64,000 bases of DNA from Cryptoclostridium sp964637365 (GTDB lineage: Bacteria; Bacillota; Dehalobacteriia; UBA7702), in contig CAZWWH010000002.1 in NCBI GenBank assembly GCA_964637365.1, positions 62,001-126,000 of the forward strand, in the 5' to 3' direction. A program made the position numbers and the translations under genes. The number at the start of each line of letters is the position of its first letter. Position 1 is the first letter of the stretch. The notes beneath the pieces were generated by a model. That model made no database searches. It saw nothing but the letters and a program-made list of their open reading frames with translations, and was not told the origin of the DNA. This document shows positions 1 to 9,280 of this stretch, in pieces.

Positions 1-636
1 TCGTCTCAAATGGCCGCTTTAGCGCTATCTCCCGGACCCGGACAAAAAGTTCTTGATCTTTGCGCGGCGCCTGGAGGAAAAACAACTCACTTGGCTCAGC
101 TCATGAAGAATCAGGGAGCCATCATGGCGGGGGATATCCATCCTCATAAAATCAAGCTCATCGAAGAAAACGCTCGACGTTTATCTATTAATATTATCGA
201 AGCTGAGACTAGAGATGGTAAGCTGTGGGGAGAGGAATTTCCTGGATTCTTTGACTGCGTGCTGCTGGATGCTCCCTGCTCTGGCCTAGGCGTTCTTTCC
301 AGAAGACAGGACGCCCGCTTCCGCAAGGATGCTTCAGATATTGTAGCTTTGGCGGCAGTGCAGTGGGATTTAATTTGTTCCGCAGTCAAAGCTCTGAAGC
401 CCGGCGGTGTTATGGTTTATTCTACCTGCACTCTGACAAATTTGGAGAATCATGAAAACCGCCGCAAACTTTTGGAATCATTTTCAGAGATAAAGCCCTT
501 GAACTTATCGGAACGGCTGCAAAACTTTTCTCAAGAGGAAGCGCCGTTTTTGCAAGAAGGTTATTTGGAATTATTGCCTTACCGTCACCATACTGATGGA
601 TTCTATATCTCCGCTTATCGAAAGGAACCGTCATGA
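1..636 (+). CDS. rsmB: 16S rRNA m5C967 methyltransferase RsmB, C-terminal part
   Basis: This is the catalytic end of the SAM-dependent enzyme that makes 5-methylcytosine in 16S rRNA. The frame is open to base 1 (Ser-Ser-Gln before the first Met), so the N-terminal NusB-like half lies outside the window and the ATG at 10 is internal. SAM-binding motif LDLCAAPGGKTTH is at the start, the catalytic motif DAPCSGLG follows, and the second conserved Cys is in YSTCTL. The stop TGA overlaps the rlmN start as ATGA, so the two are translationally coupled. The order rsmB-rlmN-prpC-prkC is standard in Firmicutes. Confidence 0.95.
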   Translation, partial: SSQMAALALSPGPGQKVLDLCAAPGGKTTHLAQLMKNQGAIMAGDIHPHKIKLIEENARRLSINIIEAETRDGKLWGEEFPGFFDCVLLDAPCSGLGVLSRRQDARFRKDASDIVALAAVQWDLICSAVKALKPGGVMVYSTCTLTNLENHENRRKLLESFSEIKPLNLSERLQNFSQEEAPFLQEGYLELLPYRHHTDGFYISAYRKEPS

Positions 637-1694
637 TTGATTTGTTGTGTCTTGATAAAAATGATATGGAAACACTCATGGTTGATGCGGGATTCCCTGG
701 CTATCGTGGCCGCCAGCTTTACGAGTGGTGTCACTGCAAAGAAGCAACCAATCTTCAAAGTATGACGAATTTACCACGAGATTTGAAGGATTGGCTGGCC
801 AAATATGCAGTGATTGGCAAAGGTCGCTGTTTAGATACCCTTTATGGCTCTGACGATCAAACGGTGAAATTTCTTTTGGAATTCCCGGAGAAAACCGCCA
901 TTGAAACAGTTTTAATGCGATACGAACGGGAATCCGCCAGAAACCGCAATACGATATGTGTTAGCACGCAAGCTGGCTGTGCCATGGGATGTCAATTCTG
1001 TGCCACGGCACTTAACGGGCTTCAACGAAACCTTTCCACTGGTGAAATTATTGAGCAAGTGAACTACGGGAATCGCTACTTAAGCAGAAAAAAAGAATCC
1101 CACATTACCAACGTTGTTTATATGGGCATGGGAGAACCTCTGGCAAATTGGAACGCTGTATGGAAAAGTATTACTATTCTTAATGATGCGAAAAACATTG
1201 GTATGCGGCGAATTACAGTTTCTACTTCTGGTCTGGTGCCACAAATCAGAAAAATAACGGAGTTAAATCCGCAGTTTACTCTGGCGGTGTCTTTACACGC
1301 TCCCAATGATGCATTGCGCAACCGCTTAATGCCCATCAATCGAAAATATCCCATCAAAGATCTAATAAATGCTTTGGATGAATATGCGGAAAAAACAGGA
1401 CGCCGCGTTACCATTGAATATGCCCTATTCGATGGTGTCAATGATTCGGAAGAAATTGCCAAGGAATTGGTAACTCTTTTAAAGGGACGACTGGTTCATG
1501 TTAATCTTTTGCCGGGAAATCCTGTAAAAGAGACAGGTTTGCGTCGCTCCAATGAAAAAAATGTGGTGCAATTTCTAAAGCATCTTGAAATAAACGGTAT
1601 TGAGGCAACATTAAGAGAATCAAGAGGCCAAGATATTGACGGAGCTTGCGGTCAGCTTAGGGCAAAGAAAAAAGACTGCATCGATAATCAGTAA
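633..1694 (+). CDS. rlmN: Dual-specificity RNA methyltransferase RlmN
   Basis: A radical-SAM enzyme that makes 2-methyladenosine at A2503 of 23S rRNA and A37 of some tRNAs. The 353 residues match the family. The cluster-binding motif CAMGCQFCA gives Cx3Cx2C, YMGMGEPLAN follows, and the C-terminal LRESRGQDIDGACGQL holds the second catalytic Cys. The N-terminal segment GYRGRQLYEW is typical. It overlaps rsmB by four bases and is followed by prpC after about 90 bases. Confidence 0.97.
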   Translation: MIDLLCLDKNDMETLMVDAGFPGYRGRQLYEWCHCKEATNLQSMTNLPRDLKDWLAKYAVIGKGRCLDTLYGSDDQTVKFLLEFPEKTAIETVLMRYERESARNRNTICVSTQAGCAMGCQFCATALNGLQRNLSTGEIIEQVNYGNRYLSRKKESHITNVVYMGMGEPLANWNAVWKSITILNDAKNIGMRRITVSTSGLVPQIRKITELNPQFTLAVSLHAPNDALRNRLMPINRKYPIKDLINALDEYAEKTGRRVTIEYALFDGVNDSEEIAKELVTLLKGRLVHVNLLPGNPVKETGLRRSNEKNVVQFLKHLEINGIEATLRESRGQDIDGACGQLRAKKKDCIDNQ

Positions 1695-1782
1695 AAAGTT
1701 ACTGACAAAAAGAGGAAAAATAGAAAAAAAACAGAATTATATACGTTGAATCATTTTACGTTTGATACGAAAGAAGGTATTT

Positions 1783-2514
1783 ATGAAAGCCTGGTCGTTG
1801 ACAGATATCGGATTAAAGAGAATAGAGAATGAGGACTTTTATTTTTGTGATGCCGAGAAAGGCCTATTTCTGATTGCCGATGGCATGGGTGGCCATGCTG
1901 GGGGTGAAGTTGCCAGCGCCACTGCAGTAAAAGTTGTTCGTGATCATTTCTTCGGCGTGACAGAGGAAAACTACCGGAAAGAAATCAGCGGTATTTTTCG
2001 TTTAGCCAATCAAGAAATCTATCAATTGGCTCAGAGGAAAAAGCATTTGAAAGGGATGGGCACTACTTTGGCAGCGGCGGCTGTTTCCGGGGAGCACTTA
2101 TTCATTGGTTATGTAGGTGATAGCAGAGTCTATCTTTATCGTAATGGTGACATTCGTCAACTGACAGAGGATCAGAACATCGCCGGACAACTGGTGCGGA
2201 GCGGTGAATTAACGGAAGAAGAAGCCATGGAGCATCCCGGAAAAAATTTACTCACCAATGCCATGGGGCTTCATCCAGATTTAGAGATTGCTTTTTGCCA
2301 TGAAATTCTGGAAAAAGATGATATCTTGCTGATGTGTACCGATGGTTTAAATAGTTTTCTTTCTTCATCGGAATTGGCACAAATCATTCATAAGTATGAA
2401 AAAGACTTATCAAAAGCTTTAGATAAAATGTTAAAAACCGCCCTAGAACGTGGGGGCGATGATAATATAACAATCATATTGACGAAAAATTCTTGGTATG
2501 AGGTGAAATCATGA
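1783..2514 (+). CDS. prpC: PP2C-type Ser/Thr protein phosphatase (Stp/PrpC)
   Basis: A metal-dependent protein phosphatase that reverses phosphorylation by the kinase encoded next to it. PP2C motifs are complete: ADGMGGHAGGEVAS near the N-terminus, GDSRVYLYR, CTDGLNSFL and GGDDNITIIL, whose Asp residues bind the two Mn/Mg ions. I chose the ATG at 1783 because GAAAGAAGG lies just upstream; the in-frame TTG at 1762 has no such site. The TGA overlaps the prkC ATG. The phosphatase-kinase pair is the usual Firmicutes cell-wall signalling unit. Confidence 0.95.
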   Translation: MKAWSLTDIGLKRIENEDFYFCDAEKGLFLIADGMGGHAGGEVASATAVKVVRDHFFGVTEENYRKEISGIFRLANQEIYQLAQRKKHLKGMGTTLAAAAVSGEHLFIGYVGDSRVYLYRNGDIRQLTEDQNIAGQLVRSGELTEEEAMEHPGKNLLTNAMGLHPDLEIAFCHEILEKDDILLMCTDGLNSFLSSSELAQIIHKYEKDLSKALDKMLKTALERGGDDNITIILTKNSWYEVKS

Positions 2515-4493
2515 TAGGAACGAAGTTTATGGGACGATATGAAATCGTTTCCAAATTGGGAAGCGGTGGTATGGCCGTGGTTTATAAAGCGGTGGATACA
2601 GTTTTGAACCGCATGGTAACTGTAAAAATCATGCAGGAACAGCTTTCCTCTAATCAACAGTTTGTGGTTCGATTCCGCAAGGAAGCGCAGGCTGTTGCGG
2701 CGTTGTCCCATCCTAATATTGTGAAGGTGTACGATGTGGGTTGCAGCGAAGAGGGTGAACACTACCTGATTATGGAATACGTGGAGGGCCGTACATTAAA
2801 AGAAGTAATCCAGAAAAACGGTTCTCTTTCAGTGTCAGCTTCTTTGGATTATGTGAACCAAATTTTAGCCGGGCTGCGCCATGCTCATTCCTATGGTGTA
2901 ATTCATCGTGATATCAAGCCTCAAAATATTATGATTACACCCAATAACCAAGTAAAAATCATGGATTTTGGTTTGGCACTGAACCTTTCTGACTCTACTA
3001 TGACGTATGATTCCACGGTGTTTGGCTCCGTTCATTATATTGCACCGGAAATTGCCCAAAAGGGTACCGGAGATGCCCGGGCGGACATCTATTCCACTGG
3101 GATTGTTCTTTACGAAATGCTTACTGGGGAATTACCCTTTTCGGGCGAGAGTCCTATTACGATTGCTTTGCAGCATGTAGAGGGGAAGTATGCCCCAGTT
3201 GATGAGATTGACGATGATATTCCCTATGAAGTGGCCCGCATCGTTGATAAAACCATGGCAGTGGATCCCGAAGAACGGTATCACAGTGTAAAATCTGTAA
3301 TGCGTGACATTGAACGTGCTGCGACTCAGCATGGGATTCGTTTATCCTCTGTTTCTGTAGATGAAAACGATACTACAATGCGCACTTCGGCATTAAATCA
3401 AACAATTCCGGTGAGAGAACCCCAAAAAGTTCACCGCAATTATGACTTTGATGAAGATGAAGACTTTGATTTAGATGATGAGGAAGATTCTTACAATCGA
3501 CGTTCCAAAAAGAATCGCGGTTCTTCTTCTACTCGAAGTGCAAAAGCGGAAGCAGCCAGGAAAAAGAAAAAGAAGAAGATCATAATCGGTGTAATTATTG
3601 GCATCGTTCTCTTGTCCGTGGGAATTTTTGCGGGTGTACGTGCCTTTACAAATACCGGTGAAGAAGTGGAAGTCCCCAAAGTTGAAGGTGAAAAAGTTGA
3701 CGTTGCCTGTGATATGCTGGATGAACTGGGGATTAAGTACAATATCAACTATATGGAAAGCGATGAAGTGGAAGTTGATTATGTAATCTCTCAAAGCATC
3801 AAAGCTGGCCAAAAAGTGAAAGCTGGGCGCACCATTGAACTGGCTGTAAGTACTGGTAGTGACAAAATAGAGGTACCTGACGTTGTCGGAGATACTGAGG
3901 AGAAGGCCACCAAGAAACTGGAAGGTGAAGGTTTCAAGGTGAAAGTAAAAGAAGAAGCTTCTGATACAGTGAAGGAAGGTAGAGTGATTAGTCAAGATCC
4001 CGAAGGTGGAGAAGAGGCTGGAAAAAATGCGACTGTCACCATTGTAGTAAGCACCGGCAAAGATGCAAAGACAGAAACCACTACTGTGCCGAATGTTACA
4101 GGCCTTACTCTCGAAGATGCGGAAAAACAGTTGAAAGCCAAAGGCTTGAATTGTGGTAAGGTAACGGAAAAATATTCTTCTGAGGCGGAATCTGGCTATG
4201 TATATTATCAGAGTATTAACGCCGGAACCACAGTGGAAAAAGGTACCACCGTTGATCTTACGGTAAGCAAAGGTACGGAAACAAAATCTTATAATTATTC
4301 TTTTGTGGTGCCTCAGGAATATGATGATGGTTTATTGATTATCGTTTGTGAAGACGAGCGTGGCAGCGAAGAGTATTACCATGATACTTGTAGTGCCGGG
4401 CAGACGGTGCGTCTTACCATTGATGTGACACCCCCTGGTAGAATTATCGCCACCATTGATGGTTCAGAAGTTGACCGCAAAACGGTGAATTGA
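2511..4493 (+). CDS. prkC: PASTA-domain Ser/Thr protein kinase PrkC/Stk
   Basis: A membrane sensor kinase responding to peptidoglycan fragments. Residues about 10-270 are a eukaryotic-like kinase domain with glycine loop LGSGGMAVVYK, catalytic loop VIHRDIKPQN and MDFGLAL. An acidic then Lys/Arg-rich juxtamembrane stretch leads to one transmembrane helix near residues 356-378. Three PASTA repeats follow (about 385-450, 451-520 and 523-592, beginning VEVPKVEG, IEVPDVVG and TTVPNVTG). The last 65 residues form an extra extracellular module rich in beta-type residues that I do not recognise. The start overlaps prpC by four bases. Confidence 0.96.
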   Translation: MIGTKFMGRYEIVSKLGSGGMAVVYKAVDTVLNRMVTVKIMQEQLSSNQQFVVRFRKEAQAVAALSHPNIVKVYDVGCSEEGEHYLIMEYVEGRTLKEVIQKNGSLSVSASLDYVNQILAGLRHAHSYGVIHRDIKPQNIMITPNNQVKIMDFGLALNLSDSTMTYDSTVFGSVHYIAPEIAQKGTGDARADIYSTGIVLYEMLTGELPFSGESPITIALQHVEGKYAPVDEIDDDIPYEVARIVDKTMAVDPEERYHSVKSVMRDIERAATQHGIRLSSVSVDENDTTMRTSALNQTIPVREPQKVHRNYDFDEDEDFDLDDEEDSYNRRSKKNRGSSSTRSAKAEAARKKKKKKIIIGVIIGIVLLSVGIFAGVRAFTNTGEEVEVPKVEGEKVDVACDMLDELGIKYNINYMESDEVEVDYVISQSIKAGQKVKAGRTIELAVSTGSDKIEVPDVVGDTEEKATKKLEGEGFKVKVKEEASDTVKEGRVISQDPEGGEEAGKNATVTIVVSTGKDAKTETTTVPNVTGLTLEDAEKQLKAKGLNCGKVTEKYSSEAESGYVYYQSINAGTTVEKGTTVDLTVSKGTETKSYNYSFVVPQEYDDGLLIIVCEDERGSEEYYHDTCSAGQTVRLTIDVTPPGRIIATIDGSEVDRKTVN

Positions 4494-4496
4494 TTG

Positions 4497-5384
4497 ATGA
4501 CAGCAGAAGGTTTATTAATCAAAGGTTATAATGGATTTTATTATGTTGAATCAATGGGGCACCTGTGGAGTTGCTCTTTGCGCGGACGCTTCCGCATCAA
4601 AAAGCAAACATTTCTTCCTGGGGATTTGGTGAGAATCACAGTCGTAGATGACGCCAAAAGCCATGGCGTTATTGAAGAAGTGATGGAACGTAAAAACGAA
4701 TTGCTTCGCCCCCATGTGGCCAATGTAGATCGAGCTGTAATTACCTTTGCATTACAGAATCCCAAGCCTGACCTTTTATTGCTGGATCGTATCCTAATCC
4801 AAGTTTTAGATGCCAAAATTCAGCCGTTGCTTTGCTTTAATAAAGCGGATTTGGTTTCTGAGGAAGAGCGGCATTCCTTGATTCATCCCTATCAAAAAGC
4901 TGGTTTTGATGTAATCACGGTTTCTGCAAATACAGGTGAAGGAATTCAAGCATTGCGGTCCGCTATCCATGGGAATTTGATTGTGATGGCTGGCCCCTCC
5001 GGAGCTGGAAAAAGTAGTATTCTCAATGCATTAAATGCTCGATTCCATTTGGAAACAGGAGAATTGAGCAAAAAGGTGGAACGGGGAAAGCACACCACTC
5101 GCAGGGTAGAGCTATTGCCTTTGGATGATACCACCTATATTGCGGATACTCCAGGCTTTTCTAGTTTATTTTTGCCAGAAGGTATTGAACGTCCTAATTT
5201 GCAGCGGTTTTATCCAGAATTTGCTCCTTTTTCCGAAGAGTGCCCTTATTTATCTTGTCTCCACGATAAAGAACGAGATTGTGGCATTAAAGACGCAGTG
5301 GAGCAGGGTAAGATTGACCGTGGCCGTTATGAACGGTATTGTGTATTTTTGGAAGAATTAAAAGAAAGAGAAGGAAAGTACTAA
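4497..5384 (+). CDS. rsgA: Small ribosomal subunit biogenesis GTPase RsgA
   Basis: A circularly permuted GTPase that helps mature the 30S subunit. An N-terminal OB fold leads into permuted G motifs in the order NKADL (G4), GPSGAGKSS (G1/P-loop) and DTPGFSS (G3). The C-terminal zinc site is visible as CPYLSCLHDKERDC. The ATG at 4497 follows the prkC stop by three bases; an in-frame TTG sits directly before it. The stop codon shares one base with the rpe start (TAATG). This is the usual prkC-rsgA-rpe order. Confidence 0.96.
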   Translation: MTAEGLLIKGYNGFYYVESMGHLWSCSLRGRFRIKKQTFLPGDLVRITVVDDAKSHGVIEEVMERKNELLRPHVANVDRAVITFALQNPKPDLLLLDRILIQVLDAKIQPLLCFNKADLVSEEERHSLIHPYQKAGFDVITVSANTGEGIQALRSAIHGNLIVMAGPSGAGKSSILNALNARFHLETGELSKKVERGKHTTRRVELLPLDDTTYIADTPGFSSLFLPEGIERPNLQRFYPEFAPFSEECPYLSCLHDKERDCGIKDAVEQGKIDRGRYERYCVFLEELKEREGKY

Positions 5385-6034
5385 TGACAATTTTAGCGCC
5401 TTCACTTTTGGCAGCGGATTTCAGTTGTCTAAAGAATATGACATTGGAAGTGGAGCAAGCTGGGGCCCAATGGCTTCATTTGGATATTATGGATTACCAT
5501 TTTGTTCCGAATCTTACATTTGGTGCCGGCGTTGTAAAGTCGCTTCGTCCCCATTCCGACATGGTATTCGACGCACACCTTATGGTGGAAGATCCAGAAA
5601 AATATATTGCTGATTTTCAAAAGGCTGGTGCGGATTATTTTACCTTCCATTATGAAGCCGTGGATGATGCCGCCAAGTTGATTGATACCATCAAGGAACA
5701 CGGTATGAAAGTTGGTATTTCCGTAAAACCGGGGACAGATATCAAAGTTTTGGCTCCATATTTAAATAAGTTAGATCTTGTTCTGGTAATGAGTGTGGAA
5801 CCAGGTTTTGGCGGTCAAAAATTTATGGCAGATATGTTATCAAAGGTCCAATGGTTAAAAGAACAAAAGATGTGCGGCGCAGGAAGCTACCTGATTGAAA
5901 TTGATGGAGGTATTAATCGTGAAACCGCCATTGATGCGGTCAAGTCTGGAGTAGAAGTCCTTGTGGCGGGAACGGCGGTATTTGGAGCCAAGAATATTTC
6001 GGCGGAAGTGGAATATTTTCTCAATCTTCTGTGA
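5384..6034 (+). CDS. rpe: Ribulose-phosphate 3-epimerase
   Basis: Interconverts ribulose 5-phosphate and xylulose 5-phosphate in the pentose phosphate pathway. A TIM barrel of about 216 residues carries the family signatures LHLDIMDYHFVPNLTFG and VMSVEPGFGGQ, plus the phosphate-binding EIDGGIN and VAGTAVF segments. Translation starts at the ATG overlapping the rsgA stop, preceded by AGAAGGAAAG. Its product class feeds ribulose 5-phosphate to RibB encoded downstream, but the riboflavin genes have their own promoter. Confidence 0.96.
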   Translation: MTILAPSLLAADFSCLKNMTLEVEQAGAQWLHLDIMDYHFVPNLTFGAGVVKSLRPHSDMVFDAHLMVEDPEKYIADFQKAGADYFTFHYEAVDDAAKLIDTIKEHGMKVGISVKPGTDIKVLAPYLNKLDLVLVMSVEPGFGGQKFMADMLSKVQWLKEQKMCGAGSYLIEIDGGINRETAIDAVKSGVEVLVAGTAVFGAKNISAEVEYFLNLL

Positions 6035-6042
6035 TTTAGACC

Positions 6043-6070
6043 TTTACAAAATAAAGAATTGTGCTATAAT
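6043..6070 (+). promoter_or_regulatory. Sigma-A type promoter of the riboflavin operon
   Basis: TTTACA at 6043-6048 and TATAAT at 6065-6070 are separated by 16 bases. The promoter lies just after the rpe stop and about 15 bases before the FMN riboswitch. Confidence 0.8.
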
Positions 6071-6085
6071 ATTAAAAAATGAAAA

Positions 6086-6193
6086 ATTCTTCGGGGACGG
6101 TTCGATTCCGTACCGGCGGTAAAGCCCGCGAGCCTACTTGGTTGATTCGGTGAAATTCCGAAGCCGACAGTAAAGTCTGGATGGAAGAAGAAT
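6086..6193 (+). promoter_or_regulatory. FMN riboswitch (RFN element)
   Basis: The conserved RFN aptamer is recognisable: an opening P1 strand ATTCTTC at 6086-6092 pairs with GAAGAAT at 6187-6193. Between them are the invariant segments CGGGGACGG, CCGGCGGTAAAGCCCGCGAG, TTCGGTGAAATTCCGAAGCC and GACAGTAAAGTC. FMN binding should favour the downstream terminator and switch off the riboflavin genes. Confidence 0.96.
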
Positions 6194-6216
6194 GGTGATT
6201 ATTTATCATGCTTTGG

Positions 6217-6245
6217 GAGCCCCGATATCAATCGGGGCTTTTTTG
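6217..6245 (+). terminator. Riboswitch expression-platform terminator
   Basis: AGCCCCGAT at 6218-6226 pairs with ATCGGGGCT at 6231-6239, followed by a T run. It sits between the aptamer and ribD, as expected for transcriptional control. Confidence 0.9.
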
Positions 6246-6264
6246 CGTATATGGGAGTGATGGA

Positions 6265-7413
6265 ATGCAAATTGAAGATGAGAAATATCATGAACAGTTT
6301 ATGCGTAGAGCTCTGCATTTAGCGGAAAAAGCCAAGGGTTTTACCGCACCTAATCCCATGGTTGGTGCAGTCATTGTAAAAAATGGTCAAATTGTAGGGG
6401 AAGGGTATCATCGCCGTGCTGGTGAAAACCATGCAGAGGTCAATGCACTGCATCGTGCCGGGACTCATGCCCAAGGAGCTACGATATACGTTACTCTAGA
6501 GCCTTGTTCCCACTATGGAAAAACCCCACCTTGTGCCGATGCACTGATTCGGGCAGGAATTAAAGAAGTATATATCGCAGTGGCAGATCCGAATCCAAAA
6601 GTTAACGGTGGTGGGATTCAGAAACTGGAACAAGCTGGAATTAAAGTGCATATAGGCCTTTGCGGCAAGGAAGCATTTTATTTAAATGAGGTATTTTTTA
6701 CTAACCATACAGAGAAACGTGCTTTTGTGGCGTTAAAAAGCGCGCAAAGCATTGACGGGAAAATTGGCCCAGACAATGGAGCTCCTATAAGAATCACCTC
6801 TGAATTATCACGGAAATACGGTCATATGCTGCGTCGGGAATATGGCGCTGTTTTGGTGGGAATCAATACCATATTAAATGATGACCCCGTGCTGAATATC
6901 CGCTATGATATTCCCCATGATAGTAATAGACCAATATGTATTATTGTTGATTCAGAAATGAGAATACCGCTTAACGCCAAGGTATTGGATTTAAATGATG
7001 GGCCAATTCTGATATATACCGCAGCCGAGCTTTCCCGTAGTTTACGGGGAAAAATCGAAAGTAAAGGCGTGGAAGTAGTAGCCCTTCCTGATGGATATGG
7101 TCGTGTTGATTTGAAACAGTTGCCTTATGATTTATATCAACGCGGTATTTGTGGTGTCTTGATAGAAGGCGGCTCTCAGATTCTAAGCAGTTTTTTTTCT
7201 GCTGAAAATTGGGATCGGTATTATGCTTTTACAGCACCAAAACTCATCGGCAAGCAAGGAATTCCACTTTTTGCTCATACCCCCCAAACAGTTCTGGACA
7301 ACATAATACGAGATAAAGCCCAGATGATTGATGAGGATATCCTGGTAGAATATCTCAGAAAGGATGGATTTGATCGATGTTTACCGGAATTATTGAAGAA
7401 AAGGGAATCCTAA
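6265..7413 (+). CDS. ribD: Bifunctional riboflavin deaminase/reductase RibD
   Basis: Catalyses the deaminase and reductase steps that follow GTP cyclohydrolase II. The N-terminal zinc deaminase has HAEVNAL and PCSHYGKTPPCADAL; the C-terminal reductase begins near FVALKSAQSIDGKI and includes LIEGGSQILSSFF. I start at the ATG at 6265, spaced seven bases from GGGAG; the longer open frame to 6208 would run through the riboswitch terminator. It overlaps ribE by 37 bases, so the two should be translationally coupled. Confidence 0.95.
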   Translation: MQIEDEKYHEQFMRRALHLAEKAKGFTAPNPMVGAVIVKNGQIVGEGYHRRAGENHAEVNALHRAGTHAQGATIYVTLEPCSHYGKTPPCADALIRAGIKEVYIAVADPNPKVNGGGIQKLEQAGIKVHIGLCGKEAFYLNEVFFTNHTEKRAFVALKSAQSIDGKIGPDNGAPIRITSELSRKYGHMLRREYGAVLVGINTILNDDPVLNIRYDIPHDSNRPICIIVDSEMRIPLNAKVLDLNDGPILIYTAAELSRSLRGKIESKGVEVVALPDGYGRVDLKQLPYDLYQRGICGVLIEGGSQILSSFFSAENWDRYYAFTAPKLIGKQGIPLFAHTPQTVLDNIIRDKAQMIDEDILVEYLRKDGFDRCLPELLKKRES

Positions 7414-8024
7414 AATCCATTGTCCAGAGAGGGGAAAGCGCCTTTCTTGATATCCAATGCAAGACAGTTTTAGAGCGAACAAAATTGGGAGACAGCATCG
7501 CCGTCAACGGTGTTTGTCTTACCGTGACCCATTTGGAATTCGATTCCTTTACAGCTGATGTGATGGCAGAAACTTTACACCGCACTTCTTTGGGAGAATT
7601 GAAGAAAGGTTCTCCCGTCAATTTGGAGCGAGCCCTCCGCTTGGGAGACCGCTTGGGGGGACATATGGTAAGCGGTCATGTAGATGGCATTGGAACTATC
7701 GTCAAACTGGAACAGCAGGGGATTGCCATTGTTATGACAATCGCAGCAGAGGAATCTGTTACCGATGGTATTATAGAGAAGGGCTCTATTACCATTGACG
7801 GAATTAGTCTCACAGTGGTTTTTGTGAAAAAGGATTGCTTTGCTGTATCACTGATTCCCCACACCATGCAGGAAACAAATTTATCTTATAAAAAACCCGG
7901 AAATACAGTGAATTTGGAAACTGATATGATCGGGAAATATGTAAAAAAAATAATTACATCCCAATCTCGCGAGACTGGTTCACAAATCACTATGGATCTT
8001 CTTGCGAAAAATGGCTTTCTGTAA
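7377..8024 (+). CDS. ribE: Riboflavin synthase alpha subunit
   Basis: Dismutates two lumazine molecules to riboflavin. It begins with the invariant MFTGIIEEKG and contains two lumazine-binding barrel repeats, each with an AVNGVCLTV-type or TIDGISLTV-type strand, and the GHMVSGHVDG motif. At 215 residues it is of normal length. Its first 37 bases are read in another frame as the last 11 codons of ribD. Confidence 0.96.
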   Translation: MFTGIIEEKGILKSIVQRGESAFLDIQCKTVLERTKLGDSIAVNGVCLTVTHLEFDSFTADVMAETLHRTSLGELKKGSPVNLERALRLGDRLGGHMVSGHVDGIGTIVKLEQQGIAIVMTIAAEESVTDGIIEKGSITIDGISLTVVFVKKDCFAVSLIPHTMQETNLSYKKPGNTVNLETDMIGKYVKKIITSQSRETGSQITMDLLAKNGFL

Positions 8025-8038
8025 AAGGAGGAACTGGA

Positions 8039-9262
8039 ATGAGCTTTTGTACAATTGAAGATGCGATTTCTGAATTAAAACAAGGTAAAATGATTATTGT
8101 TGTGGACGATCCCAATCGCGAGAATGAGGGTGATTTGATTTGTGCGGCGGAATTTGCCACGACAGAAAATGTAAATTTTATGGCCAGCTATGGCAAGGGC
8201 CTGATTTGTATGCCAATGAGTAGTACCCATATTCACCGTCTTGGCCTTCGACAAATGGTGGAACATAATACTGACAATCATGAGACTGCTTTTACTGAGA
8301 GCATTGACTATGTAACTACTACCACAGGTATTTCTGCGGTGGAGCGCTCTGTAACGGCTATGAAAGCTGCGGAGGACTCTGCTCGCCCAGCTGATTTCCG
8401 TCGTCCTGGCCATATGTTCCCTCTAGAAGCTAAAGCTGGAGGCGTTTTGGTTCGCAATGGTCATACTGAAGCTACCGTGGATCTAATGAGACTTTCGGGT
8501 TTAAAAGAAATCGGCTTATGTTGTGAAATTATGCGGGAGGATGGTACCATGATGCGTACCTCTGAACTAATGGAATTTGCCAAAGAGCATGGTTTGAAAA
8601 TTACTTCCATTAAGGCGCTCCAGGCTTACCGTAAAATGAATGATAAATTTATGGTGCGCGCCACAACTTCCCAGCTTCCCACGAAATATGGACGTTTTAC
8701 CCTTCATGGCTATATCAATACCATCACTCAAAAGCATCATGTGGCTTTAGTGATGGGAGATGTTGCCGATGGCGCGCCTGTTTTATGCCGGATGCACTCC
8801 GAGTGTCTCACTGGTGATGTGTTCGGCTCCTGCCGCTGTGATTGTGGCTTGCAGTTAGATTCTGCGTTACGCCAGATTGCAGAAGAAGGACGCGGCATTT
8901 TGGTTTATCTCCGTCAAGAGGGACGCGGTATTGGGTTAATTAATAAACTCAAAGCCTATGAGCTTCAGGAGAAAGGCCTTGATACTGTGGAAGCGAACAT
9001 TGAGCTGGGATTTGCTCCGGATTTGCGGGATTACAGTGAGGGCAGTCAAATTTTAAAGGATCTGGGTGCCACCAAGTTACGTTTGCTGACTAACAATCCT
9101 ACAAAAATATCAGGTCTTGCTGATTATGGCATTGATATTGTAGAGCGGGTCAGCACGGAAATGCCCACCAATCCTTATAATGAATTCTACATGGAAACCA
9201 AAAAAGAAAAAATGGGTCATCTTTTAGAGCATATTGATGGTCACCATCATAAAGAAGCATAA
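8039..9262 (+). CDS. ribBA: Bifunctional DHBP synthase / GTP cyclohydrolase II
   Basis: Supplies both precursors of lumazine. The N-terminal RibB half makes dihydroxybutanone phosphate from ribulose 5-phosphate (DDPNRENEGDL and GHTEATVDL motifs). The C-terminal RibA half opens the GTP ring and has the zinc site Cys-x10-Cys-x-Cys within CLTGDVFGSCRCDC and the YLRQEGRGIGL motif. A strong AAAGGAGG site precedes the ATG. The 407-residue fused form is the usual Firmicutes version. Confidence 0.97.
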   Translation: MSFCTIEDAISELKQGKMIIVVDDPNRENEGDLICAAEFATTENVNFMASYGKGLICMPMSSTHIHRLGLRQMVEHNTDNHETAFTESIDYVTTTTGISAVERSVTAMKAAEDSARPADFRRPGHMFPLEAKAGGVLVRNGHTEATVDLMRLSGLKEIGLCCEIMREDGTMMRTSELMEFAKEHGLKITSIKALQAYRKMNDKFMVRATTSQLPTKYGRFTLHGYINTITQKHHVALVMGDVADGAPVLCRMHSECLTGDVFGSCRCDCGLQLDSALRQIAEEGRGILVYLRQEGRGIGLINKLKAYELQEKGLDTVEANIELGFAPDLRDYSEGSQILKDLGATKLRLLTNNPTKISGLADYGIDIVERVSTEMPTNPYNEFYMETKKEKMGHLLEHIDGHHHKEA

Positions 9263-9280
9263 GAAAGGGACGTGAGAGTT

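Noticed and set aside
3471..3995. 174-residue minus-strand frame with many Phe
   Set aside because: Shadow of the acidic and Lys-rich part of the PASTA kinase gene.
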